A program made the translations under genes and the position numbers. Positions 1-8,845 of a stretch of DNA of 64,000 bases are shown here, piece after piece (the first letter of the stretch is position 1; the number at the start of each line of letters is the position of its first letter). The notes below the pieces were generated by a model, which was not told where the DNA came from, searched no databases, and worked only from the letters and a program-made list of their open reading frames with translations. The stretch is from Nocardioides sp. BP30 (GTDB lineage Bacteria > Actinomycetota > Actinomycetes > Propionibacteriales > Nocardioidaceae): positions 4,214,109 to 4,278,108 of the forward strand of contig NZ_CP123620.1 of assembly GCF_029873215.1 (NCBI RefSeq), written 5' to 3'.

Positions 1-1365
1 CGCCTGCTGCGTGTCGGCGGCGAAGGGAGCGAACCAGTCGGGCTGTGGCAGCCAGGCCGACCCTGTGGTGAAGCCGTACGCCGGCGCGCCGGACGACCAT
101 GGCAGCGGCACCCGGCAGCCGTCGCGGCCGTGCTCGGTGTGGTGCGAGCGCGCCCAGATCGGATCCTGGCGCGCCTCGTCCGGGAGGTCCTGCACCTCCG
201 GCAGGCCCAGCTCCTCGCCCTGGTAGAGGAAGACCGAGCCGGGGAGCGCCAGCACGAAGAGCAGGGCCGCCGTGGCCCGGCACGTCCCGAGCGCGACGTC
301 GACGCGGCCGCGAGCGCGGGTTCGGATGGCGTTCGGGTCCGCGCTGCGCACCGGCTCGGGCTCGACGAGTCCGTAGCGGCTCACCGCGCGGTGCACGTCG
401 TGGCTGTTCAGCGTCCAGGTGGGCACGCCCTCGGCACCGTCGAGCGCCGCGAACGTCGCCGACACCGACGCTCGGAACGCGCCTGCCTCGAACGGTTGCT
501 GCATCAGGTCGAAGTAGAACGCCTGGTTGAGCTCGCCCGGCCGCAGGTAGTCGGCGATCTGGGCCGGTGGCAGCCAGACCTCGCCGAGCAGGTTGCGGGG
601 CGGGTCGTAGCTGTCGGCGATCTTGCGCCAGCGCGGGAAGATGTCATGCACGCCGGGCTGGTTCCACAGGTACGGGTTCTCGCCCTCGGGATCCGCCAGG
701 TCGGGCAGACCGTGCGCCTTGACCATCGCGTAGGCGACGTCGATGCGGAATCCGTCCACGCCCCGGTCGAACCAGGTGCGCAGCACGTCGTCGAACATCT
801 CGGCGACCGCCGGGTGCTCCCAGTTGAAGTCGGGCTGGGTGGCGTCGAAGGCGTGCAGGTACCACTGGCCGTCGGGGACACGGGTCCACGCCGGGCCGCC
901 GAACGTCGAACGCCAGTTGTTCGGCGGTTCGGCACCGTCAGGACCCCTGCCCTCGGCGAAGTGGAACCTCGCCCGCTCCGGCGAGCCGGGACCGGCGGCG
1001 AGTGCTGCCTGGAACCATGCGTGCTGGTCCGAGCAATGGTTGGGCACCAGGTCCATCATCAGCCGGAGGCCCCGCCGGTGGCAGGCGTCGCGCAGCCGCT
1101 CGAACGCCGGCAGTCCACCGAAGCGCTCGTCGACGGTGAGGTAGTCGGCGACGTCGTACCCACCGTCCCGGTTCGGGGATGGGTAGCACGGATTGAGCCA
1201 GACGGCGTCCACGCCGAGCGCGGCGATGTGATCGAGATGCTCGACCACCCCGTCGAGGTCGCCGACACCGTCCCCGTCGCTGTCGGCGAAGGACTTCACG
1301 TACAGCTGGTAGACGACGCTGCTACGCCACCAGTCGGCGTGATCGATGCGAGGGTAGTTCGTCAC
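1..1365 (-). CDS. GH13 alpha-glucosidase (oligo-1,6-glucosidase type), 3' end outside window
   Basis: This is a family GH13 alpha-amylase-fold enzyme that would release glucose from short alpha-glucans in the cytoplasm. About 455 residues are visible and the C-terminus lies beyond base 1. The N-terminal reading WWRSSVVYQLYVKSF is typical of oligo-1,6-glucosidases. Conserved regions follow in order: DLVPNHCS, DGFRIDVAYAM (nucleophile Asp), LLGEVWLP (acid/base Glu) and NSHDVHR (transition-state Asp). There is no signal peptide. The GTG start at 1363-1365 lies four bases after the stop of the secreted GH66 gene, with AGGACC upstream, so it is the last visible gene of the dextran-type operon. That position supports alpha-1,6 activity on imported isomalto-oligosaccharides. 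Specificity within GH13 is inferred. Confidence 0.88.
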   Translation of the reverse strand, partial: MTNYPRIDHADWWRSSVVYQLYVKSFADSDGDGVGDLDGVVEHLDHIAALGVDAVWLNPCYPSPNRDGGYDVADYLTVDERFGGLPAFERLRDACHRRGLRLMMDLVPNHCSDQHAWFQAALAAGPGSPERARFHFAEGRGPDGAEPPNNWRSTFGGPAWTRVPDGQWYLHAFDATQPDFNWEHPAVAEMFDDVLRTWFDRGVDGFRIDVAYAMVKAHGLPDLADPEGENPYLWNQPGVHDIFPRWRKIADSYDPPRNLLGEVWLPPAQIADYLRPGELNQAFYFDLMQQPFEAGAFRASVSATFAALDGAEGVPTWTLNSHDVHRAVSRYGLVEPEPVRSADPNAIRTRARGRVDVALGTCRATAALLFVLALPGSVFLYQGEELGLPEVQDLPDEARQDPIWARSHHTEHGRDGCRVPLPWSSGAPAYGFTTGSAWLPQPDWFAPFAADTQQA

Positions 1366-1369
1366 GGAT

Positions 1370-4003
1370 CTAGGGTCCTAGCGTGATGTTGTCGAGGTTG
1401 ATGGCGCCGGTCTGACTGCTGCTGCGCCACAGGACGACGCTGTGCAGGCCGGCGGTGAGCGTCACCTGCACCGGGAGCGTGGCCCAGGTGTCCCAGCCGC
1501 CTTGCGCCGGGAAGGTCGGCACCGCGACCTGGCGCCCGTCCACCGCCACGATGCGGGTGGCGTCGGATCCCCCGTTGGCGTAGCGCAGCGTGAGGGTGTA
1601 CGTCCCGGCGGAGGGGGCGTTGATCGTGAAGGAGACCCCGCTGTCGGCGCTGGCGAAGTTGTCCACGAAACCTGACCCGGTGTAGCCGGGGTGGTCGCTG
1701 CCGACGGTGACGTTGGTGCGCACAGCGCTCTCGGCCTCGTAGCGGTTGTTGCTCGGCGTGGTGAAGGTGCGGTCGACGTAGATCATGTCCCACACCGACA
1801 GCGAGGGCACGGTGAAGGAGATGAACCGGCCCTTGCTGTCGCTGCCCGGGGTGAAGGACAGCGTGGTGCTGGAGCCATGGGCGACGTCGGGCGAGGCGAC
1901 CCGGACGTTCGTCGGGTTCTCGTCGGGCCCCAGGTAGTACTTCATGCTGAGGTTCGTCTGCACGGGCGGCGTCGCCTTGCCGGCGTCGCGCCAGGTGCCG
2001 TTGTTGCCGAGCAGGTTGATCAGCTGGATCACGTCGTCGGTGCCGGTCTTCTTCACATCGGTCCATACCGAACCGCCCGTGGCGCTACCGGACGTGGCGA
2101 CCCCGTTGATCGAGACGAACTGGCTACCGGAATCGACCGAGTGCACGTCCGGGCCGTAGAGCAGGTTCTCGTAAGCGGTGATGAAGTCGTAGTAGTCCTT
2201 CATCCAGTCGCGCAGGGCGTTCGTCATCTGCTTGTTGTGGTCGGGGAAGTACGGCGCCGACAGCATGGAGTCGCCCTGTGACATCTCGATGTGGCTGGCT
2301 CCCGAGGCCGCGATGGCTGCGTCCTCCAGCTGCACGGAGGTGGTGTCCAGCGTGCCGAGGACCAGGTTGTCGAGGTTCACGAAGCCGGAGTCCCCGCTGC
2401 CGACGGTGATGCTCACGGTGTGGGTGCCCGCGGTGAGGGTCGGCGAGACGACGTCAGCGTCGTCGTGCCAGTTGTTCCAGTTGCCGTCACCGGCCATGGT
2501 CACCCGCCCCACCGGCTGGCCGTCCACGGTGACCGTGCGTGTCGCATCGCCGTTGGTGCCGTTCGCGTAGCGGAAGACCAGGCTGTAGCGGCGCGCCTCG
2601 GGCGCTGTGACGGTGAAGGTGACAGCGTCGCCCGGGTTGCCGTAGTTGGCCACGAAGCCGGTGCCGGTGTAGCCCGCGTGGTCGGTGGCCACGGTCAGCC
2701 CGGCACTGCGCTGGGCGCTCTCCGCCTCGTACGCCGGACCGGCGTCGTCCTTGGTGTTCGGATAGGCGGCGATCACCGACGGGATGCCGCCGGAGGCGAG
2801 CTGCTGGTCGTCGAGATAGCTCTTGATGGAGCCGTAGGTCTCGTGGTTGTCCCACAGCTCGCTGTACAGGTAGTCGGTCTTGCGGCCGGCCGCCAGCTGC
2901 GGGCCTCCGAAGCCGTCGACGGCGTTGAGACCCAGCGCCTTGCCCGTACCGAGAGCGGTACGGCTGGCGGCGACGAGCGAGGCGAGCCCGGCCGGGACGT
3001 CCACTGCCTTGCCGCTGGTGTCGGTCATGGCGCCCCAGTCACCGAGCTGGTCCAGGTGGACGCCGTCGAACCCCATCGTGTTGACCTCGTCGAGGTACTT
3101 GTTGGTGATGAAGCTCTGCCACGAGGTGTTGGCGGGGTTCATGATGTAGAGGTTCGTGGCGGGCTGGTTCGGCTTCATCTCGAAGGACCACGGCTGGCCC
3201 GACGAGGCGTACTTCAGCGCCCAGTCCGGTGAGACGCCGGAGACCGACTGGTAGTCCTGCAGCGCGGCGTAGGACATCGTGTAGGGCATCGCGGCGGTGG
3301 TGTCCGCGTGTGCCGCGGCGATGTAGGCCTTGACCGTGTCGGGCGAGATGACGTCACCGTTCCACGCGGTCCAGGTCGAGGGCAGCGATCCGTCGGCGTT
3401 GCGCTGCACCGGGTTCTCGTGGCGCCACATCCAGTCGTAGAACTGCAGCGCGTCGATGTGGTAGCGCCGGACCAGCTGGTCGACCTCGGCCTGCGCGGTG
3501 GTGGCGCCGACCCCCGTCGGATAGGAGGTCAGGGCCGCGAAACGGGGGAAGTGGGTCCAGGTGCTGGAGACGTCGATCGCGGTGACGGCGCTGGAGGAGC
3601 CCGCCGTGATCGAGACGAGGTAGCCGGTGAAGTCGGTCGTGAGCTGCGGGGTGGTCCAGGTGACGGTGGTCGACCCGCCGGAGGCCACCGTCGCGGTGGG
3701 CGCGCCGGACGCGACCAGACTGCCCAGGTGGGTGAGGCTGAAGCTGACCGGGCCGCTCCACGAGCCGGCTCCGCTGCTCTCCCGGATGACGGCCGACACC
3801 GTCACCGCGCTGCCGGGGGCGTAGCGGGCAGAGGTGGTGTAGGCGTCGGCGACGACCGGCGTGCCGCCGGCGGCTGTCGCGGCGGGCACGGGCACCGTCG
3901 TGACCAGGGCTGTCACAGCGACGGCCAGGAGTCCGCGGGCGGCGAGCCGGTGGGAGGAGCCCAGCCGCCTCAGGTGGCGGAGCAGGGCAACGGTTCTCGA
4001 CAT
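1370..4003 (-). CDS. Secreted GH66 enzyme, dextranase or cycloisomaltooligosaccharide glucanotransferase, with two CBM35-like domains
   Basis: An 877-residue exported enzyme acting on dextran-type alpha-1,6-glucan. The first 45 residues are an Arg-rich start, a hydrophobic stretch and an AAATAAG-like cleavage region. A beta-sandwich precedes the GH66 barrel, which has FDGVHLDQLGD with the presumed nucleophile Asp near residue 318 and YSELWDN with the presumed acid/base Glu near 382. A CBM35-like module starting YEAESAQRS (about 425-549) interrupts the barrel, and a second one (YEAESAVRT) forms the last 125 residues. A CBM35 inserted in the barrel is known from cycloisomaltooligosaccharide glucanotransferases, so that activity is favoured over plain dextranase. 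The ATG at 4003 was chosen because GAGGAG lies 7 bases upstream. An ATG at 4009 overlaps the previous stop but sits one base from that site. Confidence 0.9.
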   Translation of the reverse strand: MSRTVALLRHLRRLGSSHRLAARGLLAVAVTALVTTVPVPAATAAGGTPVVADAYTTSARYAPGSAVTVSAVIRESSGAGSWSGPVSFSLTHLGSLVASGAPTATVASGGSTTVTWTTPQLTTDFTGYLVSITAGSSSAVTAIDVSSTWTHFPRFAALTSYPTGVGATTAQAEVDQLVRRYHIDALQFYDWMWRHENPVQRNADGSLPSTWTAWNGDVISPDTVKAYIAAAHADTTAAMPYTMSYAALQDYQSVSGVSPDWALKYASSGQPWSFEMKPNQPATNLYIMNPANTSWQSFITNKYLDEVNTMGFDGVHLDQLGDWGAMTDTSGKAVDVPAGLASLVAASRTALGTGKALGLNAVDGFGGPQLAAGRKTDYLYSELWDNHETYGSIKSYLDDQQLASGGIPSVIAAYPNTKDDAGPAYEAESAQRSAGLTVATDHAGYTGTGFVANYGNPGDAVTFTVTAPEARRYSLVFRYANGTNGDATRTVTVDGQPVGRVTMAGDGNWNNWHDDADVVSPTLTAGTHTVSITVGSGDSGFVNLDNLVLGTLDTTSVQLEDAAIAASGASHIEMSQGDSMLSAPYFPDHNKQMTNALRDWMKDYYDFITAYENLLYGPDVHSVDSGSQFVSINGVATSGSATGGSVWTDVKKTGTDDVIQLINLLGNNGTWRDAGKATPPVQTNLSMKYYLGPDENPTNVRVASPDVAHGSSTTLSFTPGSDSKGRFISFTVPSLSVWDMIYVDRTFTTPSNNRYEAESAVRTNVTVGSDHPGYTGSGFVDNFASADSGVSFTINAPSAGTYTLTLRYANGGSDATRIVAVDGRQVAVPTFPAQGGWDTWATLPVQVTLTAGLHSVVLWRSSSQTGAINLDNITLGP

Positions 4004-4005
4004 GG

Positions 4006-5607
4006 TCATGCTCCTCGGGAGGTGTGCGGGAACGGGTCGATGAACACCAGCTGCCACAGGTGCGGCGCCGGCAGGGTCGCGCTCAGGTAGTCGCCGTCCA
4101 CGCTGAGGTCCACGTCGACGAGGTGGTGCTGCCGGTCGGGATCGGCCCAGCGGATGCGGGGCAGGTCCGGGCCCATCCGGCGCATCCGCAAGGTGGCGGG
4201 GCCGGGATCGCCGGGCGCGGCGCGCGGCTCATCCCAGGCGGTGTCGTCCTGCCCGACGAGGTTGATCAGGTGCAGCACGTAGCGCCCGGAACCGTCCTGG
4301 GTGATGCGGCGCCAGACCGTGCCGGCGGCCGCGACCTGCGTCACGTCGGCGTCGCCGTAGTGCACATCGATGTCGTCGTTGTAGTCCCCGGCGAAGCTGG
4401 CCGTCACGTCGGTGACGGATGCCGGGAAGAGCAGCTCCCCGTGCGCGACGGCGAAGTCGTAATAACGACGCAGGAGGTCGGCGGTGGGCTCCTCGACGAT
4501 GTGGTTGCGGACGTAGTAGGGATCGACCAGCACCCGGTCGGCCTCCCCCGCGAGCAGGTGGGTGGCACCGTGGGAGTACAGGGTGGCCATCGTGAGGGCG
4601 GCGGCGCGGTCGGCCTCCGCCGCTTCGGCCTTGTCGTAGACGTGCTGGTAGGCCGCGATCACGACGGGCTTGCCCTCGGCCTCGGCGCGGGCACGGGTGA
4701 CGACCTGAGCGAGATGGCCCAGCTCCAGCTGCGGCTTCCACACCTCGATGTAGACGGCGTCCTGCGGCGTATGCGCGCTCGCCCAGGTGGGGAAGTCGTT
4801 GACGTTGTTGAACACCAGCCGGCTGTGGGGCAGCTGCTCGCGGACGCCCTCGATCATGCGGCAGAAGCTCTCGGCCACGTCGACGAGTCCGTCGTCGGGC
4901 CGGTGGGCCCGCTTGGGGTAGCCGTACTGGTCGAGGTGGAAGCCGTCGAAGCCGACGGAGGTCACCGCGTCGGCCAAGTCGGCGCGGAAGTGCTCCAGCC
5001 AGTCCGGCGCGGCCGGATCTACGAGGAAGAGGAAGTCACCCAGGCCGTACGGCGTGCCGCCGCCGGTGAGCAGCGCGTCGTGCTCCCACTTCGCCCACTC
5101 CTGCGGCCCGACCGCGTAGACGGCGGCGTAGCCGAGGGCCTCGGCGCCGACGTCGTGGCAGGCATCGACCAGGTCGCGCACCGTCGCCAGGGAGACCGGC
5201 TGACCGAGCGCGTCGTCGTACTGCTCGCCGCCGCCGAGCAGGTCGGCGTGGCGGTAGGCCCAGTCGTAGAACTGCACCCCCGTCAGGTGAAGGCGCCGCA
5301 GGTTGTCCCGGACGGCCGAGAGGTCGCGGCGCGGACGGTAGTCGACCACGAAGCCGTAGCGCAGCACCGACCGCGGGTCGGCGGTGACCTCCACGGCCGT
5401 GCGCAGGTCGCCGAGCTCGACCGAGTAGCCGCCGAAGGGCAGCTCGCCCAGCTCGACGATGCCGGCGTGTTCGACCGGACGGGTGATGACCATCTCGCCG
5501 AGGCGGCGCACGACCAGCCGGGCCGGAGCGCTCAGGGCACGGACCTCGATGGCGACGCTCTGTCCGGGGCCGTAGACGGCGCGGGTGGGCAGGATCTCGG
5601 GTGTCAT
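4006..5607 (-). CDS. Cytoplasmic GH66-family glycoside hydrolase
   Basis: A 533-residue GH66-family protein related to the secreted enzyme encoded just downstream. It lacks a signal peptide and both CBM35 modules, so it is predicted to stay in the cytoplasm. An N-terminal beta-sandwich (about 1-85) leads into a barrel with the shared VQFYDWAYRH segment, GFDGFHLDQYG (Asp226, presumed nucleophile) and VYIEVWKPQ (Glu288, presumed acid/base). Both catalytic positions are kept. Its ATG overlaps the permease stop by four bases, so it is translationally coupled to the importer. A role in opening or shortening imported cyclic or linear isomalto-oligosaccharides is inferred from location and family. 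No characterised cytoplasmic GH66 is assumed. Confidence 0.85.
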   Translation of the reverse strand: MTPEILPTRAVYGPGQSVAIEVRALSAPARLVVRRLGEMVITRPVEHAGIVELGELPFGGYSVELGDLRTAVEVTADPRSVLRYGFVVDYRPRRDLSAVRDNLRRLHLTGVQFYDWAYRHADLLGGGEQYDDALGQPVSLATVRDLVDACHDVGAEALGYAAVYAVGPQEWAKWEHDALLTGGGTPYGLGDFLFLVDPAAPDWLEHFRADLADAVTSVGFDGFHLDQYGYPKRAHRPDDGLVDVAESFCRMIEGVREQLPHSRLVFNNVNDFPTWASAHTPQDAVYIEVWKPQLELGHLAQVVTRARAEAEGKPVVIAAYQHVYDKAEAAEADRAAALTMATLYSHGATHLLAGEADRVLVDPYYVRNHIVEEPTADLLRRYYDFAVAHGELLFPASVTDVTASFAGDYNDDIDVHYGDADVTQVAAAGTVWRRITQDGSGRYVLHLINLVGQDDTAWDEPRAAPGDPGPATLRMRRMGPDLPRIRWADPDRQHHLVDVDLSVDGDYLSATLPAPHLWQLVFIDPFPHTSRGA

Positions 5608-6476
5608 CCCTTCACCGCCCCGCTCGTCAGGCCCTGCACGAAGTGGCGCTGGAAGACCAGGAAGACGAGCACCACCGGCAGGACGGCGATGATCGAGGCG
5701 GCGAAGACCAGTCCCCACAGGGTGGAGTTCTGGCCCTGGAAGAGGGCGATGGCGATGGGCAAGGTGCGCTTCTCCGGGGAGGTGATGGTGGTCAGCGCCC
5801 AGGAGAACTCGTCCCACGACGCCAGGAAGGTGAAGATGGTGCAGGTGGCCAGGACCGGACGCGACAGCGGCAGGACCAGACGCCAGTAGCGTGAGACAGC
5901 GCCCGCACCGTCGACCTCCATCGCCTCCTCGAGCTCGACCGGGATGGCCTGGAAGAAGCCCCGCAGGAGGAAGGTGTTCAGCGACAGCGTGGAGGCGGTG
6001 TAGAAGACGACCAGACCGGTGAGCGAGTTGATCAGGCCGAGGTGCTTGGCCAACACGAACTGCGGGACGATGAGCATGATGGCCGGGACCATCAGGCCCA
6101 GCAGCAGCACCCGGAACAGGGCCTCCCGACCCGGGAAGCGGAAGCGGGCGAAGGCGTAGGCCATCATCGAGCTCAGCAGCAGCGAGAACGCTGTGCTGGC
6201 GACCGCCACGACCAGCGAGTTCCAGAAGTAGTGGGCGAACCCCTGCGAGCTCCACACCCGCGAGTAGTTGTCCACCGTCGCGGGGTGCGGGACGAACTGC
6301 GGCGGGATGGTCAACACATAGGTCTGGGTCTTGAACGACGTTGCGAGCATGTAGACGAACGGCAGCACCATCACGGCGGCACCCAGCGTCAGTACGACGT
6401 AGCGCACGAACCCGCGCCCCGAGAGCGCGCCGCGCCGGCCCGGAGCCACCGGGGACGGCAGTGCGGGGGCGCTCAT
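5604..6476 (-). CDS. Carbohydrate ABC transporter permease, MalG type
   Basis: A 290-residue inner-membrane permease of the carbohydrate-uptake type 1 family. Six hydrophobic segments are visible, starting at VVLTLGAAVMVLPFVYML. The cytoplasmic EAA loop appears as EEAMEVDGAGAVSRYWRLVLPLSRP (split here across the usual E-A-A and G positions) and docks the ATPase. It forms a heterodimer with the MalF-type permease encoded upstream. The start overlaps that gene by four bases and the stop overlaps the cytoplasmic GH66 gene. No ATPase gene is present in this operon, so a shared ATPase of the MsiK type encoded elsewhere is expected. Substrate specificity (isomalto-oligosaccharides) is inferred from the flanking GH66 and GH13 genes. 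Confidence 0.92.
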   Translation of the reverse strand: MSAPALPSPVAPGRRGALSGRGFVRYVVLTLGAAVMVLPFVYMLATSFKTQTYVLTIPPQFVPHPATVDNYSRVWSSQGFAHYFWNSLVVAVASTAFSLLLSSMMAYAFARFRFPGREALFRVLLLGLMVPAIMLIVPQFVLAKHLGLINSLTGLVVFYTASTLSLNTFLLRGFFQAIPVELEEAMEVDGAGAVSRYWRLVLPLSRPVLATCTIFTFLASWDEFSWALTTITSPEKRTLPIAIALFQGQNSTLWGLVFAASIIAVLPVVLVFLVFQRHFVQGLTSGAVKG

Positions 6477-7429
6477 GCCAGCTCCTCGTCGCTGCGGAAG
6501 GCCCGCAGCTGGATGATCGACAGCACGAAGACACCGACGGTGAGCATCACCGCGATCGAGGCGCCGTAGCCGAAGTCGAGGTTGGTGAAGGCCTGCTTGT
6601 ACATGTAGGTCAACAGCACCTGGGTGGAGTCGGAGGGTCCTCCTCCGGTCATCAACAGCACCGACACGAAGACGTTGAACCCTCCGATGACCAGCATGAC
6701 GATCACGAAGAGCAGCGCCGGGCGGATGGCCTGCAGCGTCACCACCCGGAAGGTGCTCCAGCGTCCGGCGCCGTCGAGGGCGGCGGCCTCCAGCAGGTCC
6801 TTCGACACCGACTGCAGTGCTGCGAGGAAGATCATCATCGACCAGCCGACGCCCTTCCAGATGCCCAGGGCCGAGATGGCGACCATCCCGGTCCAGCGAC
6901 CCGAGAGCCAGGACGTGTCGTGTCCCGTCACGTGGGTGACGTCATGGAGCACCCAGTTGACCAGGCCGCTGTCGGCGAAGAGGTACTGGAACAGCAGGGA
7001 GACGACCACCCAGCTGGTCACGACGGGCAGGTAGAACAGCACCCGGTAGACCGCCCGGCCCGGCGCCTTGTTGTTGAGCAGGATCGCGACGCCCAGCCCG
7101 AGCACGATCTGCGGGGGGACGGTCAGCGCCATGTACAGGCCGCTGTTCTGCAGTCCCCTCCAGAACAACGGGTCGTGGAAGGCCCGCCGATAGTTGTCGA
7201 GCCCGATGTACCTGCTGGTCGCGCCGGCGACGATGTTCCAGTCGTACAGGCTCATCTGGAACGCCTTCACCATCGGGTAGGCGATCAGGAGCAGGAACAG
7301 AGCGAAGCCCGGTGCCAGGAACAGGTACGGCGTGGCCCCTGCGCGGGAGCGCGGGCGTGGCGGTCGCTCCCGTCCGGCGCTGTTCTTCTCCTCGGTCGTG
7401 CGCGTTCGGGCGCGCTCCATGACGCTCAT
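6473..7429 (-). CDS. Carbohydrate ABC transporter permease, MalF type
   Basis: A 318-residue integral membrane permease, partner of the downstream MalG-type protein. After a charged Arg/Pro-rich tail come membrane segments beginning ATPYLFLAPGFALFLLLIAYP, which is typical of MalF/UgpA-like proteins without the long periplasmic loop of E. coli MalF. The EAA motif reads LLEAAALDGAGRWSTFRVVT. The ATG at 7429 (MSVMERAR) is preferred because GGGGGACGAGGA lies just upstream. An in-frame start at 7453 would add eight residues. The binding-protein gene ends 45 bases upstream, so the two are co-transcribed. Confidence 0.91.
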   Translation of the reverse strand: MSVMERARTRTTEEKNSAGRERPPRPRSRAGATPYLFLAPGFALFLLLIAYPMVKAFQMSLYDWNIVAGATSRYIGLDNYRRAFHDPLFWRGLQNSGLYMALTVPPQIVLGLGVAILLNNKAPGRAVYRVLFYLPVVTSWVVVSLLFQYLFADSGLVNWVLHDVTHVTGHDTSWLSGRWTGMVAISALGIWKGVGWSMMIFLAALQSVSKDLLEAAALDGAGRWSTFRVVTLQAIRPALLFVIVMLVIGGFNVFVSVLLMTGGGPSDSTQVLLTYMYKQAFTNLDFGYGASIAVMLTVGVFVLSIIQLRAFRSDEELA

Positions 7430-7474
7430 CGTGTCCTCGTCCCCCGCAAGCACGGGCGGTCGTCGAAGGGTGGC

Positions 7475-8761
7475 TCAGTCGGCCTGCGTGAGCAGCGGGT
7501 CGATCGCGGCGGCGGCCTTGTCCAGGGCGTCCTGCACCGACTCCTTGCCCTCGAAGGCCTTGGTCAGCTCGTCCTGCAAGGCGGTGTCGATCGCGGGCGC
7601 CTGCGGCACGGAGGGACGCGGCTTGGCCGTGGCCAGCTGCTTGATGAAGGGGGCGAACGCCGGGACTGCGGCCGACTCCTGCGGGTCGAGCGACTTCACC
7701 ACCGACATCTGCCCCGTCTTCGCCATCGCGATCTGGTAGTCAGCGGTCTGGGTGAACGCGATGAACTTCTCGGCGGCAGCATGGTCCTTCGAGGCAGTGG
7801 TCATGGCGATGTCCTCACCACCGACCACCGAGACCGAGCCGCCCGGGCCGGCCGGGACCGGCGAGTAGACCGGCTTGAAGTCGGCGTACTGACCCTTCCA
7901 GATGTCGGCCATCCACGGGCCGTCGAGGATGGTGGCGTAGGTGGCCTTGGGCAGCCCGTCGGAGGTCTGCACGGCGCCCTTGTTCCCGATGATAAGGTTG
8001 GGGATCGCGCCCTGCTTGTAGAGATTGACCAGCATCTGCACGCCGGCCACACTCTGCGGGCTGTTGAGGTAGCCGGTCGCCTTGGTCTGGTCGGGGTTGG
8101 TCACCGAGCCGCCCGCCGACCAGATCCAGGGGTAGACGTTCCATCCCTGCAGACCGCTGTCGGCGTAGACCGAGATCTTGTGCGCGGCCAGCTTCGGAGC
8201 ATCGGCCTTCAGGTCGCTGAAAGTGGCGGGCGGTTGCGCGATGCCGGCCTTCTTCAACGCGTCGGGGTTGGAGATCATGACGCGGGTGTTGGTGTCGAGC
8301 GGGAGGCCGTAGTAGTGGTCGCCGAACCTGTTCGTCGCCAGGCTGCCCGGGTAGGTGTCGTCGGCCAGCTTCTGGAAGCCGGACATCTCCTGGTCCAGTG
8401 GCGCGAAGACCTTCAGCGCCCCGAACTTCGGCACCCAGCCGATGTCCGCACGGACCAGGTCCGGCAGCTGACCGGCGGCGGCGCCGGTGGTCAGCTTCTG
8501 CAGCAGCGAGTCGTAGGGCATGTCGACGTACTTGATCGTGATGCCGGGGTTGGCCTTCTCGAACGCCGGGATCACCGTCTTCTCCAAGGCATCGGTCTGG
8601 GCGCTGTTGCCGCCGTTGCCGTAGGTGCCCCAGAAGGTCAGCGTCACCTTCTTGGCCGACGACCCGCCGCCGGCGGAGTCGTCGCTGCTCGAGCCGCAGC
8701 CGGTCAGGGCCAGCGCGGCGACAGCCGTGCAGGCCAGCAGGATGGGGGTACGACGTGCCAT
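7475..8761 (-). CDS. Sugar ABC transporter substrate-binding lipoprotein
   Basis: A 428-residue family 1 extracellular solute-binding protein. The N-terminus has a short charged start, a hydrophobic core and the lipobox LALTGC with lipidated Cys22, followed by a Ser/Gly linker. The mature part starts KKVTLTFWGTYG and shows the fold signature of maltose-type binding proteins, including VLPQKVTT-like VIPAFEKANPGITIKYVDM. It would capture oligosaccharides made by the secreted GH66 enzyme and deliver them to the two permeases. It follows the ROK regulator gene by 84 bases on the same strand. The actual ligand is not visible in the sequence. Confidence 0.92.
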   Translation of the reverse strand: MARRTPILLACTAVAALALTGCGSSSDDSAGGGSSAKKVTLTFWGTYGNGGNSAQTDALEKTVIPAFEKANPGITIKYVDMPYDSLLQKLTTGAAAGQLPDLVRADIGWVPKFGALKVFAPLDQEMSGFQKLADDTYPGSLATNRFGDHYYGLPLDTNTRVMISNPDALKKAGIAQPPATFSDLKADAPKLAAHKISVYADSGLQGWNVYPWIWSAGGSVTNPDQTKATGYLNSPQSVAGVQMLVNLYKQGAIPNLIIGNKGAVQTSDGLPKATYATILDGPWMADIWKGQYADFKPVYSPVPAGPGGSVSVVGGEDIAMTTASKDHAAAEKFIAFTQTADYQIAMAKTGQMSVVKSLDPQESAAVPAFAPFIKQLATAKPRPSVPQAPAIDTALQDELTKAFEGKESVQDALDKAAAAIDPLLTQAD

Positions 8762-8845
8762 GGTCTCTCCTCGAAGATGTGCAGACGCGGTCGTCCGCGG
8801 GTCGGTGTGTGGGGTGGAGGGATGTGCTGCGTTACGACGCGCGGG

